Shown here piece after piece: positions 17,436 to 26,130 of a stretch of 60,174 nucleotides of DNA. The translations under genes and the position numbers were made by a program. Location: NCBI RefSeq assembly GCF_025465255.1, contig NZ_JAODNI010000072.1:1-60174 (forward strand), in the 5' to 3' direction. How positions within the stretch are numbered: the stretch's first letter is position 1; the number at the start of each line of letters is the position of its first letter. Below the pieces are notes generated by a model. It saw nothing but the letters and a program-made list of their open reading frames with translations, was not told the DNA's origin and searched no databases. Source of the DNA: Pseudonocardia sp. (GTDB lineage: Bacteria; Actinomycetota; Actinomycetes; Mycobacteriales; Pseudonocardiaceae).

Positions 17436-18794
17436 TCACCGCTCCAGGGCGGCCAGCGCCTGCCTCACGACCTCGGTGAGTGCGGGGTGGATCCAGTACG
17501 GCCTGCCGGCCAGCGTGGCGGCGGGGATGTCGAGGGTCATGGCCAGGACGAGGGGCTGGATGAGGGTGGGTGCCTCGGGGCCGAGGATGTGGGCGCCCAG
17601 GAGCCGCCCGCCGGCGGGCTCGGCGAGGATCTTGCAGAAGCCGGTGTGGTCCTCGAGCGCCCATCCGTAGGCGGTCTCCGAGTAGCGGGCGACACCGGCG
17701 ACGTAGGGCGTGCCGTTCTCCCGCAGGCTCTGCTCCGTGGCCCCGACGGAGGCGATCGGAGGGTCGGTGAAGACCGCGGCGGGGACGACGTCGTGGCCGG
17801 TCGAGGCGAGGTCGTCGGGGTGGCGCAGGTTGTGCCGGACGACGTCGGCCTCGCGGTTGGCGACGTGCTTGAGCTGGATCGGGGTGCTGACGTCGCCGAG
17901 GGCCCAGACGCCGTCGGCGCTGGTGCGCTGGTGCTCGTCGACGCGGATGCGGCCGTCGTCGTGGGTCTCGACGCCGGCGGCGTCGAGATCGAGGCGGTCG
18001 CTGTTGGGTGTGCGGCCGACGGCGACCAGCAGGGTGTCGGCCTCGATCGTGGTGTCGTCGTCCAGCACCAGGCGCAGCCGCCCGGGCTCGCCTTCGAGCC
18101 GGGTGAGCTCGTGTCCCAGGTGCAGCTCGTGGCGTTTCGCCGCGAGCTTCGTGTACTGCTCGCCGACGGCGTGGTCCTGCGGGCCGAGCAGGACGTCCGC
18201 GCTCTCGACGAGGACGATCTCGGTGCCCATGGCGGCGAACACGTGGGCCAGCTCGGCCGCGATGTACCCGCCACCGAGGACGGCGAGCCGGTGTGGTGGC
18301 GCGTCGATGCGCATCACCGTGTCCGAGGTCTCGAAGGGCAGCCCGGACTCGGTGACCGGCGGCGGGACCACGGGGCGGGACCCGGCGGCGACGACGATCT
18401 GGTCGGCGGTGACGGCCGTTCCGCCGACGTCCAGCGTGCGGGGGCCGGTGAAGCGTGCGTGCCCGGTGTGGACGGTGATCCACGGGGTGTCGAGGCGGGC
18501 CTCGCGGCCGTCCCGGCCGATCGGGTCGAGGCGGCCGTAGATCCGGTCCTGGACGTCCCGCCAGCGGACGCCGCGCAGCTCGGCGTCGACGCCGTAGGTG
18601 GCGGCCCGGCGGATCTCGTCGACCGTGCCGGCGGTGTGGGCGAGCATCTTGCTGGGGATGCAGCCGACGTTGAGGCAAGTGCCCCCGAAGCGGTGTTCCT
18701 CCTCGACGACGGCCACGTCGAGATCGGCGAACGAGTCGTCGACGACGGCGTTCCCGGAGCCGGTGCCGATGACGACGAGATCGTGGTGCCGCAT
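17436..18794 (-). CDS. mtr: Mycothione reductase
   Basis: This 452-residue flavoprotein disulfide reductase keeps mycothiol reduced using NADPH. The FAD-binding IGTGSGN motif (about 9-15), the redox-active disulfide in GTCLNVGCIPSKM (Cys40 and Cys45), the NADPH-binding GGGYIAAELAH and the C-terminal HPALTEVV (His436 and Glu441, the catalytic base pair) are all present. The GTGSGN variant at the N-terminus and the YWIHPALTEVV end separate Mtr from lipoamide dehydrogenase. Mycothiol is an actinobacterial thiol, which supports the taxonomic call. Confidence 0.93.
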   Translation of the reverse strand: MRHHDLVVIGTGSGNAVVDDSFADLDVAVVEEEHRFGGTCLNVGCIPSKMLAHTAGTVDEIRRAATYGVDAELRGVRWRDVQDRIYGRLDPIGRDGREARLDTPWITVHTGHARFTGPRTLDVGGTAVTADQIVVAAGSRPVVPPPVTESGLPFETSDTVMRIDAPPHRLAVLGGGYIAAELAHVFAAMGTEIVLVESADVLLGPQDHAVGEQYTKLAAKRHELHLGHELTRLEGEPGRLRLVLDDDTTIEADTLLVAVGRTPNSDRLDLDAAGVETHDDGRIRVDEHQRTSADGVWALGDVSTPIQLKHVANREADVVRHNLRHPDDLASTGHDVVPAAVFTDPPIASVGATEQSLRENGTPYVAGVARYSETAYGWALEDHTGFCKILAEPAGGRLLGAHILGPEAPTLIQPLVLAMTLDIPAATLAGRPYWIHPALTEVVRQALAALER

Positions 18795-18929
18795 CCACGA
18801 AGGCTAGGTGCGGGTGGCCGTCTCGACCATTCGGACGGTCCGGGCCACCTGCGGGACGTGTGATCGCCAGTGGATGCCGCATCGTGATCACCGCAGCAGG
18901 GTGATCCGCGGAAGCGCCGAGGAGGGCCT

Positions 18930-19330
18930 TTGGCCAGGTGGATGCGGTGGTGTGTACCTGCGGTGGCGGTGGCGGCCCTGGTGCTGGCCGGCTGCGCGGA
19001 CGGCGAGCGCCCGGCGGTCGCACTGGTGGTGTCGGACTTCGAGGCCGCGCTCGCCGGCGGCGACCCCGGGTCGGCGTGCCGGCTGCTGGCGCCGGCCACG
19101 CGGGACGCGCTGGAGTACCAGATCTCCCGACCCTGCGCCGTCGCTCTCGGGCAGACCTCGCTCCTCGGCGGCGGGGTCGTCGACACGGCCGTGTGGGGCG
19201 GTGAGGCCCAGGTACGCACGGGGGCGACACCCTGTTCCTCACCCGGACGAGCCGGGGCTGGCTGATCGCCGCCGCCGGGTGCCGTCCGCAGGGCGAGGCG
19301 CCGTATCAGTGCCGGTTGGAGGGACCGTGA
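18930..19330 (+). pseudogene. Putative secreted lipoprotein, frameshifted at a G-run
   Basis: The frame starts MARWMRWCVPAVAVAALVLAGCADG, a lipoprotein signal with lipobox LAGC, and runs through a small domain with two Cys to GGEAQVRTG. There it shifts: the expected continuation (GDTLFLTRTSRGWLIAAAGCR and on to a TGA at 19328) lies in another frame after the run of five G near 19220. One missing G would restore a protein of about 133 residues. The restored stop overlaps the next start (GTGA), so the operon structure argues that the longer form is ancestral. This is either a recent mutation or a sequencing error. Confidence 0.65.
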
Positions 19331-19419
19331 ACGGAACCCGCGTGCTGTGCATGCCCTACCTGGCGTTGATCGGGCTCGGCCTCGCGTACGTGATCATGGT
19401 GGGAGTGCTGCACCGGTGA
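19327..19419 (+). CDS. Very small membrane protein (30 residues)
   Basis: GTG at 19327 overlaps the restored lipoprotein stop, and its own TGA at 19417 overlaps the start of the next gene. The peptide has a single hydrophobic segment, YLALIGLGLAYVIMVGVL. The two four-base overlaps are the main evidence that it is a real gene. Function is unknown; it may assist the neighbouring DUF6766 membrane protein. Confidence 0.55.
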   Translation: MNGTRVLCMPYLALIGLGLAYVIMVGVLHR

Positions 19420-20090
19420 GGCGGTTCCTGCGCGACAACGGCCTGGGTCTCGGCTTCGGGCTGGCGTTCCTGCTCGCGCTGGTGGGCCAGGGCCTGGCCG
19501 GGCACGCCGACTACGACGACCAGCAGGTGAGCCACGGCGCCGAACCGGTGTCCCTCGGGGAGTACCTCATGTCCTCGAGCTTCGCCGTGGACGTGGCCGA
19601 GAACTGGCAGTCGGAGTACCTGCAGTTCTTCCTGTACGCGTTCGGGACGGTGTGGCTCGTCCAGCGCGGGTCCCCGGAGTCGAAGGAGCCCGAGGACATC
19701 GGGCCGGAGTCCGACGCCGACCAACTCCTCGGCGCGCACACCAGGGACGGATCGCCGCCCTGGGCGAAGGCCGGCGGCTGGCGGACGGCCGTGTTCTCGC
19801 GCTCCCTGGGCCTGGTGATGGGCACGATCTTCCTCGCGGCCTGGGCGGCCCAGTCGATCGCCGGATGGGCGGCGTACAACGCCGACCAGCTCGGCCGGCG
19901 TCAGGACCCGGTCGGGTGGCCGGGGTACCTGGGGGAGGCCGACTTCTGGAACCGCACGCTGCAGAACTGGCAGTCCGAGCTGCTCGCGGTCGGGTCCTTC
20001 GCCGTCATCGCGGTGTTCCTGCGTCAGCGTGGCTCGCCGGAGTCCAAACGGGTGGGCGCCGAGCACACCGACACCGCTGACACCGGCTGA
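19416..20090 (+). CDS. DUF6766-like membrane protein
   Basis: A 224-residue protein with membrane spans near the N-terminus (GLGFGLAFLLALVGQ), in the middle and near the C-terminus. It contains an internal repeat: ENWQSEYLQFFLYAFGTVWLVQRGSPESK and the later QNWQSELLAVGSFAVIAVFLRQRGSPESK. The NWQSE...QRGSPESK repeat is typical of the DUF6766 group as I remember it. It ends the three-gene operon that starts with the lipoprotein. Function is unknown. Confidence 0.8.
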   Translation: MRRFLRDNGLGLGFGLAFLLALVGQGLAGHADYDDQQVSHGAEPVSLGEYLMSSSFAVDVAENWQSEYLQFFLYAFGTVWLVQRGSPESKEPEDIGPESDADQLLGAHTRDGSPPWAKAGGWRTAVFSRSLGLVMGTIFLAAWAAQSIAGWAAYNADQLGRRQDPVGWPGYLGEADFWNRTLQNWQSELLAVGSFAVIAVFLRQRGSPESKRVGAEHTDTADTG

Positions 20091-20156
20091 GCCGGCGGCC
20101 GGGCTCTGCCACCGCCGCACCTCGCTCGCCCGGCCGGACGCCGACCGCCCCGGTCG

Positions 20157-20914
20157 TCATCCGAGGCGGTCGGTGACGTCGAGGGTGATGCCGCGAATGG
20201 TGATCGCCTGGTTGCTGCTGCGGGCGATGACGCGCCCGGTGCTCTCTCTCCAGGTGGCGCACGGTCTCCCGTCGGGCCGCACGGCGCGGAACTGCGCCGT
20301 GTGGGCGTCGCTGTCGACCAGTGAGGCGCGCCACGCGCCGTCGACGAGCGGCCGGTCCTGCTCGTGGACGGGGGACGGGACCAGCGCGTGAGGGGGGTGC
20401 CCACGGCAGGCCGTACATGGCGTAGAGCTCGTCGGACCAGGTGAGCATGCAGGCCCGGACGTCGCGACCCAGGTGCCGACCGGAACGCGGGCCTCCCCGA
20501 GGGGCGGTCTCCGGTCGCCGACGTCCACCCCGACGGCGTAGAGCAGCTCGGCGTCGCGGTCTCCGGCGAGGTCGTAGCGGACACAGCGGTAGCGGCCGTC
20601 GCGGCACAGCCGCCGCGCCTCGCGGCCCGTGCACCCGCCGCCGGCAGTGAGCGGCCCGTGCACCCGCCGCCGGCAGTGATGAGCCGGTCCCCGGTCTCGA
20701 CCGCGTCGTCCTGGTCGGCGGGGTGGACGAAGTCCCAGTACCGGGCGCCCGTCAGCTCGGCCTCGGTCCACCCGAACGCCTGGATGTAGGAGGTGTTCGC
20801 CGCGATGAAGTACCCGTCGAAGCTCCAGATCGGGCAGAGTGTGCCCGGTTCCCGCCACGCCGGGAGCAGCTCACGGACCCGCGTCGGCAACTCGGCACGG
20901 CTGGGTAGCGCCAT
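20157..20914 (-). pseudogene. PAS-domain sensor protein broken by a 29-bp tandem duplication and further frameshifts
   Basis: The first frame (from about 20914, MALPSRAELPTRV) encodes a PAS fold: PIWSFDGYFIAANTSYIQAFGWTEAELTG and YWDFVHPADQDD. At 20622-20679 a tandem 29-bp duplication shifts the frame; removing one copy joins TAGGGCTG to REARRLCRDGRYRCVRYDL, which continues the PAS core. Further on the frame shifts again (ACMLTWSDELYAMYGLPW lies in a third frame, then LVPSPVHEQDRPLVDGAWR returns to the second). A second PAS domain ends near 20157. The original gene would encode two PAS domains, probably a regulator N-terminus. No output domain is seen. Confidence 0.8.
20622..20679. repeat. 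Perfect 29-bp direct tandem duplication
   Basis: Positions 20622-20650 and 20651-20679 are identical, starting GCGGCCCGTGCACC and ending GGCAGTGA. Because 29 is not a multiple of three it breaks the PAS reading frame. It looks like a single slippage or misalignment event. Confidence 0.95.
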
Positions 20915-21107
20915 GTCGACACGCGTGGTCTGGATCTGATCGGGCACGGGCCCACCACCCGGACGTGGCGGCCGAGCACTGTCCAGCGACGCGGCATGCG
21001 ACCGTACCGCCGGCTCCGCCTCCGGGCGGGTCGACCGCGGAGAGTGCCCCGGCTTCTCCGCCACGGCGCTCACGGCCGCCGTCGAGCAGCCTCGAGAACC
21101 CCGGCGG

Positions 21108-21854
21108 TCACCTGCGCAGGGCCCAGGTGGCGGCGTGCCCGGCCAGGGTCTCGGCGAGGCGCGGACCTTCCGCGACGATCTCCGCGGCCGGACCCGCGGC
21201 GGCGAGCGACGCCACCACCCGCCCGTCCTCGCGGACGGGCACGGCCACCCCGCCGGTACCGCGCAGCACGTGCCACGAGTCCATGACGGCGTAGCCGCGG
21301 TCCCTGATCTCCTTCGTCGAGGTCAGCACCTCCACGGCGGCCTCGGACGGTTCGTCGGCCATCGTCGCGTCGACGACGGTGCGCCGGTCGCGTTCGGAGA
21401 GCTCCGCGAGGAGCACCAGGCCTGCGGCGGTGCGCGGCAGCGGGGAGCGCAGCGTCCGGGACAGGGCGAACTCGAACGCCTCGTCGGTGCCCGCCCGGTC
21501 GACGTACACGGCGTGGTCGCCGACGCGCACCGCGAGCAGTACCGGGGTGCCGGTCGTGGCGGCGAGCTCGGCGAGGTCGTCGTGCCCGACCGTCCGGACC
21601 GGCAGCCGGCCGGCGCGCATCGAGAGCACGTGCGGCGCGGGCCCGAGGACGAAGCGGCGCTCCTCCTCGTCGAGGTAACCGACCGCGGCCAGACCGTTTA
21701 CCAGCTTCTGTATCGAGGAAACCGGCGCACCGAGGCGGACGGCGAGCTGGGTCAGCGTGAGGCCGTCACGGCTGCTCGCGACGGCTTCCAGGATCTCGGC
21801 GACGCGGTCGACCGTGCGGTGGCGCGGCCGCCGCGCGCTGGGCTGATCGGGCAC
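21108..21854 (-). CDS. IclR family transcriptional regulator
   Basis: A 248-residue regulator with an N-terminal winged helix (about 13-75: TVDRVAEILEAVASS, LTLTQLAVRLGAPVSSIQKLVNGL) and a C-terminal IclR effector domain (ATTGTPVLLAVRVGDHAVYVDRAG, and GTGGVAVPVRED). It is transcribed divergently from the CoA-transferase gene across about 95 bases and probably controls it. The effector may be an acyl or aromatic acid; this is inferred from the target genes only. Confidence 0.9.
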   Translation of the reverse strand: MPDQPSARRPRHRTVDRVAEILEAVASSRDGLTLTQLAVRLGAPVSSIQKLVNGLAAVGYLDEEERRFVLGPAPHVLSMRAGRLPVRTVGHDDLAELAATTGTPVLLAVRVGDHAVYVDRAGTDEAFEFALSRTLRSPLPRTAAGLVLLAELSERDRRTVVDATMADEPSEAAVEVLTSTKEIRDRGYAVMDSWHVLRGTGGVAVPVREDGRVVASLAAAGPAAEIVAEGPRLAETLAGHAATWALRR

Positions 21855-21950
21855 CAGAACTCCCTATTTAGGTAGCACACTCTCACATAGCGTAGAACAG
21901 TAAGCATCGCTAACGTTGCGAGTGTCTCCGAGAAGCACGAGGAGGAACCC

Positions 21951-23183
21951 GTGAACGACGTCTCGAACGCGGCAGAGAAGCCGGCCGCCACGACGACGGG
22001 AGCGCTCGACGGCGTGCGCGTGATCGATCTCGCGTCCGTCGTCATGGGGCCCTACGCCACCCAGATCCTCGGCGACCTGGGCGCCGACGTAATCAAGATC
22101 GAACCCCCCACCGGGGACAGCACCCGGCTGACCCGGCCCCAGCGCCACCCCGGGATGGGGGCGCTCGCCCTCAACGTGAACCGCAACAAGCGCAGCGTCG
22201 CCCTCGACCTCAAGTCCGACGCCGGCCGGGCGGCCGCGCTCGACCTCGTTCGCGACGCCGACGTGCTGGTCACGAACATGCGCCCCGGCGCCCTGCACCG
22301 ACTCGGGCTGGACTACGAGTCCCTCGCCGAGCTGAACCCGAAGCTCGTGTACTGCAACGCGCAGGGCTTCCGCAGCGACTCGGACCGCGCCGACCTGGCG
22401 GCCTACGACGAGATCGTGCAGGCGTCGTCCGGAATGGCCGACCTGATGCGCCGCGCGACCGGGACCCCGACCTACGCGCCCACGATCCTGGCCGACAAGG
22501 TCTGCGCGCTGACGATCGCCTACGCGGTCCTCGCCGCGCTCGTGCACCAGCGCGCCACCGGCGTCGGACAGCAGGTCGAGGTGCCGATGACGGACACGAT
22601 GCTCGCCTTCAACCTGGTCGAGCACCTGGCAGGACACACCTTCGAGCCGCCCGAGGGGCCGATCGGCTTCAACCGGTCGATGACCCCGGGGCACCGCGCC
22701 GTCTCCACCAAGGACGGCTGGGCCTGCATCCTGCCCTACACCGAGCGCGACATCCGGGCCTTCTTCACCGCGGCCGGGCGGCCCGACCTCGCGGACGATC
22801 CGCGTTTCGCGGACGCCACCAGCCGGGCCCGGCACTACGGCGAGCTGTACGCGGAGATCGAGAATCTCGCCGTCGAGCGGACGACGCGGGAGTGGGCGGA
22901 GATCTGTTCCGCGAACTCCATCCCCTTCGCCCCGGTGCTGGAGCTCGAGGACGCCGAGCACGACCCCTACTTCACCGAGAGCGGGCTGCTGGAGACCGTC
23001 GAACACCCCACCGAGGGCACCTACCGCCGGGTCAACTCGCCGTTGCGCCTCTCGGCCACCCCGCCGACCGTGCGCAACGACTGCCCGACGCTCGGCCAGC
23101 ACACGGCCGAGGTTCTCGCCGAGCTCGGGCGCACGCCGGAGCAGATCGCCGAGATCACCCGGACCGTGCCGTCGACGTCGTGA
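21951..23183 (+). CDS. CaiB/BaiF family CoA transferase
   Basis: This 410-residue class III CoA transferase moves CoA between carboxylic acids. Family blocks are DLASVVMGPYATQILGDLGADVIKIE (about 26-51) and AYDEIVQASSGMADL, where the Asp is the expected catalytic residue forming the acyl anhydride. GAGGA precedes the GTG start. It is followed by relics of an acetoacetate decarboxylase-like and a 3-hydroxyacyl-CoA dehydrogenase-like gene and then by an intact acyl-CoA dehydrogenase, which suggests catabolism of a dicarboxylic or branched acyl-CoA. Confidence 0.92.
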   Translation: MNDVSNAAEKPAATTTGALDGVRVIDLASVVMGPYATQILGDLGADVIKIEPPTGDSTRLTRPQRHPGMGALALNVNRNKRSVALDLKSDAGRAAALDLVRDADVLVTNMRPGALHRLGLDYESLAELNPKLVYCNAQGFRSDSDRADLAAYDEIVQASSGMADLMRRATGTPTYAPTILADKVCALTIAYAVLAALVHQRATGVGQQVEVPMTDTMLAFNLVEHLAGHTFEPPEGPIGFNRSMTPGHRAVSTKDGWACILPYTERDIRAFFTAAGRPDLADDPRFADATSRARHYGELYAEIENLAVERTTREWAEICSANSIPFAPVLELEDAEHDPYFTESGLLETVEHPTEGTYRRVNSPLRLSATPPTVRNDCPTLGQHTAEVLAELGRTPEQIAEITRTVPSTS

Positions 23184-23362
23184 GAGCCGCCGACGTCGTC
23201 TCCGCCCCCACCCCACCGCTCACCGCGCAGGCCCGGCCCGCGGGTCGCCGGTTCACCGACCGTGAGTACCTCGACTCGTCTACCGCACCCACCCGGATGC
23301 CGCCCGCGCCGTCGTCCCCGAACCCCTCGAGGTCGACGAGCCGCTGGTGCGCATCTCCGTCG
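23180..23362 (+). pseudogene. Relic of an acetoacetate decarboxylase-family gene (N-terminus only)
   Basis: A GTG overlapping the CaiB stop (GTGA) opens a frame ending PAGRRFTDREYL; after a frameshift near 23275 it continues as YRTHPDAARAVVPEPLEVDEPLVRI. This is the N-terminal pattern of acetoacetate decarboxylase-like proteins (FxDREYLxIxYRTDPxAxxxxVPEPL). The remaining two thirds, including the catalytic Lys region, are missing and the sequence passes directly into a different gene relic. Confidence 0.65.
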
Positions 23363-23665
23363 AGCCAGGCCTCGAGTAGGCCGTGGCCGGTGCGGACCTG
23401 GTGCAGGAGAACGGCCCGGAGGACCTCGACCTCAAGCGTGAGCTGTTCGGTCGGATCGGGGCCGCCGCGCCCGCGGAGCCCTGGCATGGCCCGGTGCTGG
23501 GCCGACCTCGGCCGGCCGGACCTGGATCCCGAGACCGTCGAGGCGATCAGCGACGCGACCGAGCACGCCTACGACGACCGCGGGTATCCCGAACGCGCCG
23601 AGGACCGGGACCGCCGGGAGATCGCCGTCCTGTCCGCACTCGCCTCAGAAGGAGCACGACCATGA
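23363..23665 (+). pseudogene. Relic of a 3-hydroxyacyl-CoA dehydrogenase-family gene
   Basis: From about 23363 the frame reads PGLE, a TAG stop at 23377, then AVAGADLVQENGPEDLDLKRELFGRIGAAAPAEP, which is the post-Rossmann block of 3-hydroxyacyl-CoA dehydrogenases. Near 23480 it jumps to another frame with MARCWADLGRPDLDPETVEAISDATEHAYDDRGYPE and a C-terminal RDRREIAVLSALA, the end of the same family. The Rossmann GxGxxG start and the middle of the protein are missing. The final TGA overlaps the next ATG (ATGA), as expected in the ancestral operon. Confidence 0.65.
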
Positions 23666-24861
23666 CCGAGCAGCCCGCCGCGGACGAGCTGGGCGACCTG
23701 CCCGGCGACTTCTACGGCTACGCACACCTCCTGTCCCCCGACGAGCGGTCCGTGCTCGCGCGCGTCCGCCGGTTCCTGGAGGAGCGGGTCCGCCCTATCG
23801 CGCTGGACCAGTGGGAGAAGGCGGAGTTCCCGCACCACCTCGTCCCCGAGATCGCCGAACTGGACATCGCCGGGCTCGCCGTCGACTTCCCGGACCGCAA
23901 GGCGGCCGGCAAGCTGTTCGGCTCGTTCGTCGCCGCCGAGTTCGCGCGCGTCGACGCCTCGATCGCGACGTTCTTCGGCGTCCACACCGGGCTGGCGATG
24001 GGCACCATCGACCAGTGCGGCTCCGAGGAGCAACGCGACCGCTGGCTGCCGAGGATGCGCACGATGGAGGCCATCGGCTCGTTCGGGCTGACCGAGCCGA
24101 ACGGCGGCTCCGACGTCGCCGGCGGCCTGCACACCACCGTGCGCCGCGACGGCGACGCCTGGGTCCTCAACGGCGCCAAGCGCTGGATCGGCAACGCCAC
24201 CTTCGCCGACCTCAACATCATCTGGGCGCGCGACGAGGCCGACGGCCACGTCAAGGGCTTCGTCGTCGAGAAGGGCACGCCCGGGTTCACCGCGCGCAAG
24301 ATCGAGCGCAAGACGGCGCTGCGCACGGTGCAGAACGCCGACATCGAGCTGGTCGACTGCCGGGTCCCGGGCGAGAACAAGCTGGCCAAGGCGAACTCGT
24401 TCCGGGACACCGGACGCGTCCTGCGCGCGACGCGCGGGGGCGTGGCCTGGAGCGCCGTCGGCGCGATGATGGGCACCTTCGAGCTGGCCCGCGACTACGC
24501 CGTGACCCGCGAGCAGTTCGGGCGGCCGATCGCGAAGTTCCAGCTGGTCCAGGAGCATCTGGCCACGATCGTCGGGAACGTGACGTCGTCGCTGGGCATG
24601 GCCGTCCGCGTCGCGCAGCTGCAGGACCAGGGCGTCTTCCGGGACGAGCAGGCCGCGCTGGCCAAGCTGTTCTGCACGACCCGGCTGCGGGAGAGCGTCG
24701 CCCGGGCACGGGAGATCTTCGGCGGTAACGGCATCGTCCTCGACTACGAGATCGCCAAGGTGTTCAACGACGCCGAGGCGCTCTACTCCTACGAGGGCAC
24801 CCGCGAGATCAACTCGCTGATCGTCGGCCGGGCGGTCACCGGACTCGGCGCCTTCGTCTGA
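23662..24861 (+). CDS. Acyl-CoA dehydrogenase, glutaryl-CoA dehydrogenase-like
   Basis: This 399-residue flavoprotein oxidises an acyl-CoA thioester. FAD and substrate blocks are GSFGLTEPNGGSDVAG and WVLNGAKRWIGNATFADL; the catalytic Glu lies in YEGTREINSLIVGRA near residue 379. The YEGTRE...IVGRA(V/I)TG ending is closest to glutaryl-CoA dehydrogenase, but substrate cannot be fixed from this alone. AGAAGGAG precedes the ATG. It is the last gene of the IclR-linked cluster and converges with rtcB. Confidence 0.9.
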   Translation: MTEQPAADELGDLPGDFYGYAHLLSPDERSVLARVRRFLEERVRPIALDQWEKAEFPHHLVPEIAELDIAGLAVDFPDRKAAGKLFGSFVAAEFARVDASIATFFGVHTGLAMGTIDQCGSEEQRDRWLPRMRTMEAIGSFGLTEPNGGSDVAGGLHTTVRRDGDAWVLNGAKRWIGNATFADLNIIWARDEADGHVKGFVVEKGTPGFTARKIERKTALRTVQNADIELVDCRVPGENKLAKANSFRDTGRVLRATRGGVAWSAVGAMMGTFELARDYAVTREQFGRPIAKFQLVQEHLATIVGNVTSSLGMAVRVAQLQDQGVFRDEQAALAKLFCTTRLRESVARAREIFGGNGIVLDYEIAKVFNDAEALYSYEGTREINSLIVGRAVTGLGAFV

Positions 24862-24874
24862 GTCGCCCGCCCGG

Positions 24875-26047
24875 TCAGTCGCCCTTGACGTTGACGATCT
24901 GGTGGAGCGTGTGCCTGATCTCCACCAGATCGGCGGCGTCGGCCATGACGACGTCGATGTCCTTGTACGCGGCCGGGATCTCGTCCAGGAACGCCGGGGA
25001 ACGGTTGTACTCGATGCCGACCATGGCCTTGTCCATGTCCTCGAGGGTGAAGCGCCTCTTGGCGGCCCTGCGGGCGTACACGCGCCCGGCACCGTGCGGG
25101 CTGCTCGTGAACGAGAGGGCGTTGCCCTTGCCCTCCACGACGTAGCTCGCGGTGCCCATGGACCCGGGGATGAGGCCCGGGCGGCCCTCGTCGGCCTGGA
25201 TGGCGCCCTTGCGGGACAGCCAGACGTCGCGGCCCAGGTGGTGCTCGCGCTGCGTGAAGTTGTGGTGGCAGTTGATCCGCTCCTGTTCCTCGACCGGCGC
25301 ACCCATCAGGCGGTTCACGTCGTTCACGAGGCGGTCCATCATCTCCTCGCGGTTGAGCAGGGCGAAGTGCTGCGCCCAGTTCAGGTCCCGGATGTACAGG
25401 TCGAACTCGGGCGTGCCCTCCTCCAGGTAGGCGAGATCCCGGTCCGGGAGCCGGACCGAGTTCTTGCGGCACCGGTCCTGGGCGACCCTGATGTGGTGCG
25501 TGGCGATGGCGTTGCCGATGCCCCGCGACCCGGAGTGCAGGAACAGCCAGACGCGGTCGAGCTCGTCGAGCGTCACCTCGATGAAGTGGTTTCCCGAGCC
25601 GAGGGTGCCGAGCTGACGGTCCCACCTGGTGCGGGTCAGCCTGTCGTAGAAGTCCAGGCGGTCGGCGGCCTCCTGCTCGAGGGTCTTGACGCGCGGGGCG
25701 GCGGTGTCGCTGATCCGCCGGTTGTAGTTGCCCGCGCTGAGCGGGATGCTGCGCTCGATCCAGTGCCGGAGCCGCGCGAGGTCCTTGCCTGCCATGTCCT
25801 GCGAGGTGAACCCGGTGCGCAGCGCGATCATGCCGCAGCCGATGTCGACCCCCACCGCCGCCGGCATGATCGCCGCGGGCGTGGGGATGACGGAGCCGAC
25901 CGTCGCTCCCACGCCGAGGTGGGCGTCCGGCATCAGCGCCAGGTGGGGCTGGACGAACGGCATGCTCGCCGTGCGCTCGGCCTGTTCCAGAGTGGCCGGG
26001 TCGAGGATCGAGGCCCAGCTGTACAGCTTCTCGTTGATCTTCTGCAT
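24875..26047 (-). CDS. rtcB: RtcB-type RNA-splicing ligase
   Basis: This 390-residue protein joins RNA 2',3'-cyclic phosphate or 3'-phosphate ends to 5'-OH ends with GTP and Mn2+. Metal ligands sit in VGVDIGCGM (Asp68 and Cys71), GSGNHFIEV, LHSGSRGIGN and NCHHNF, and the histidine that is guanylylated is in SPHGAGR. Start at 26047 is supported by GAAGAGGAAGG upstream. No archease or RtcR regulator is next to it. The upstream neighbour is a MEDS-domain relic. Confidence 0.92.
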   Translation of the reverse strand: MQKINEKLYSWASILDPATLEQAERTASMPFVQPHLALMPDAHLGVGATVGSVIPTPAAIMPAAVGVDIGCGMIALRTGFTSQDMAGKDLARLRHWIERSIPLSAGNYNRRISDTAAPRVKTLEQEAADRLDFYDRLTRTRWDRQLGTLGSGNHFIEVTLDELDRVWLFLHSGSRGIGNAIATHHIRVAQDRCRKNSVRLPDRDLAYLEEGTPEFDLYIRDLNWAQHFALLNREEMMDRLVNDVNRLMGAPVEEQERINCHHNFTQREHHLGRDVWLSRKGAIQADEGRPGLIPGSMGTASYVVEGKGNALSFTSSPHGAGRVYARRAAKRRFTLEDMDKAMVGIEYNRSPAFLDEIPAAYKDIDVVMADAADLVEIRHTLHQIVNVKGD

Positions 26048-26130
26048 TCGCCTTCCTCTTCCTGGTCGTCCGATGCCACGTCGCGTGAGCCGGCCGGCCT
26101 CGCGCCGGTGGTACCCACGACACGGCACTT

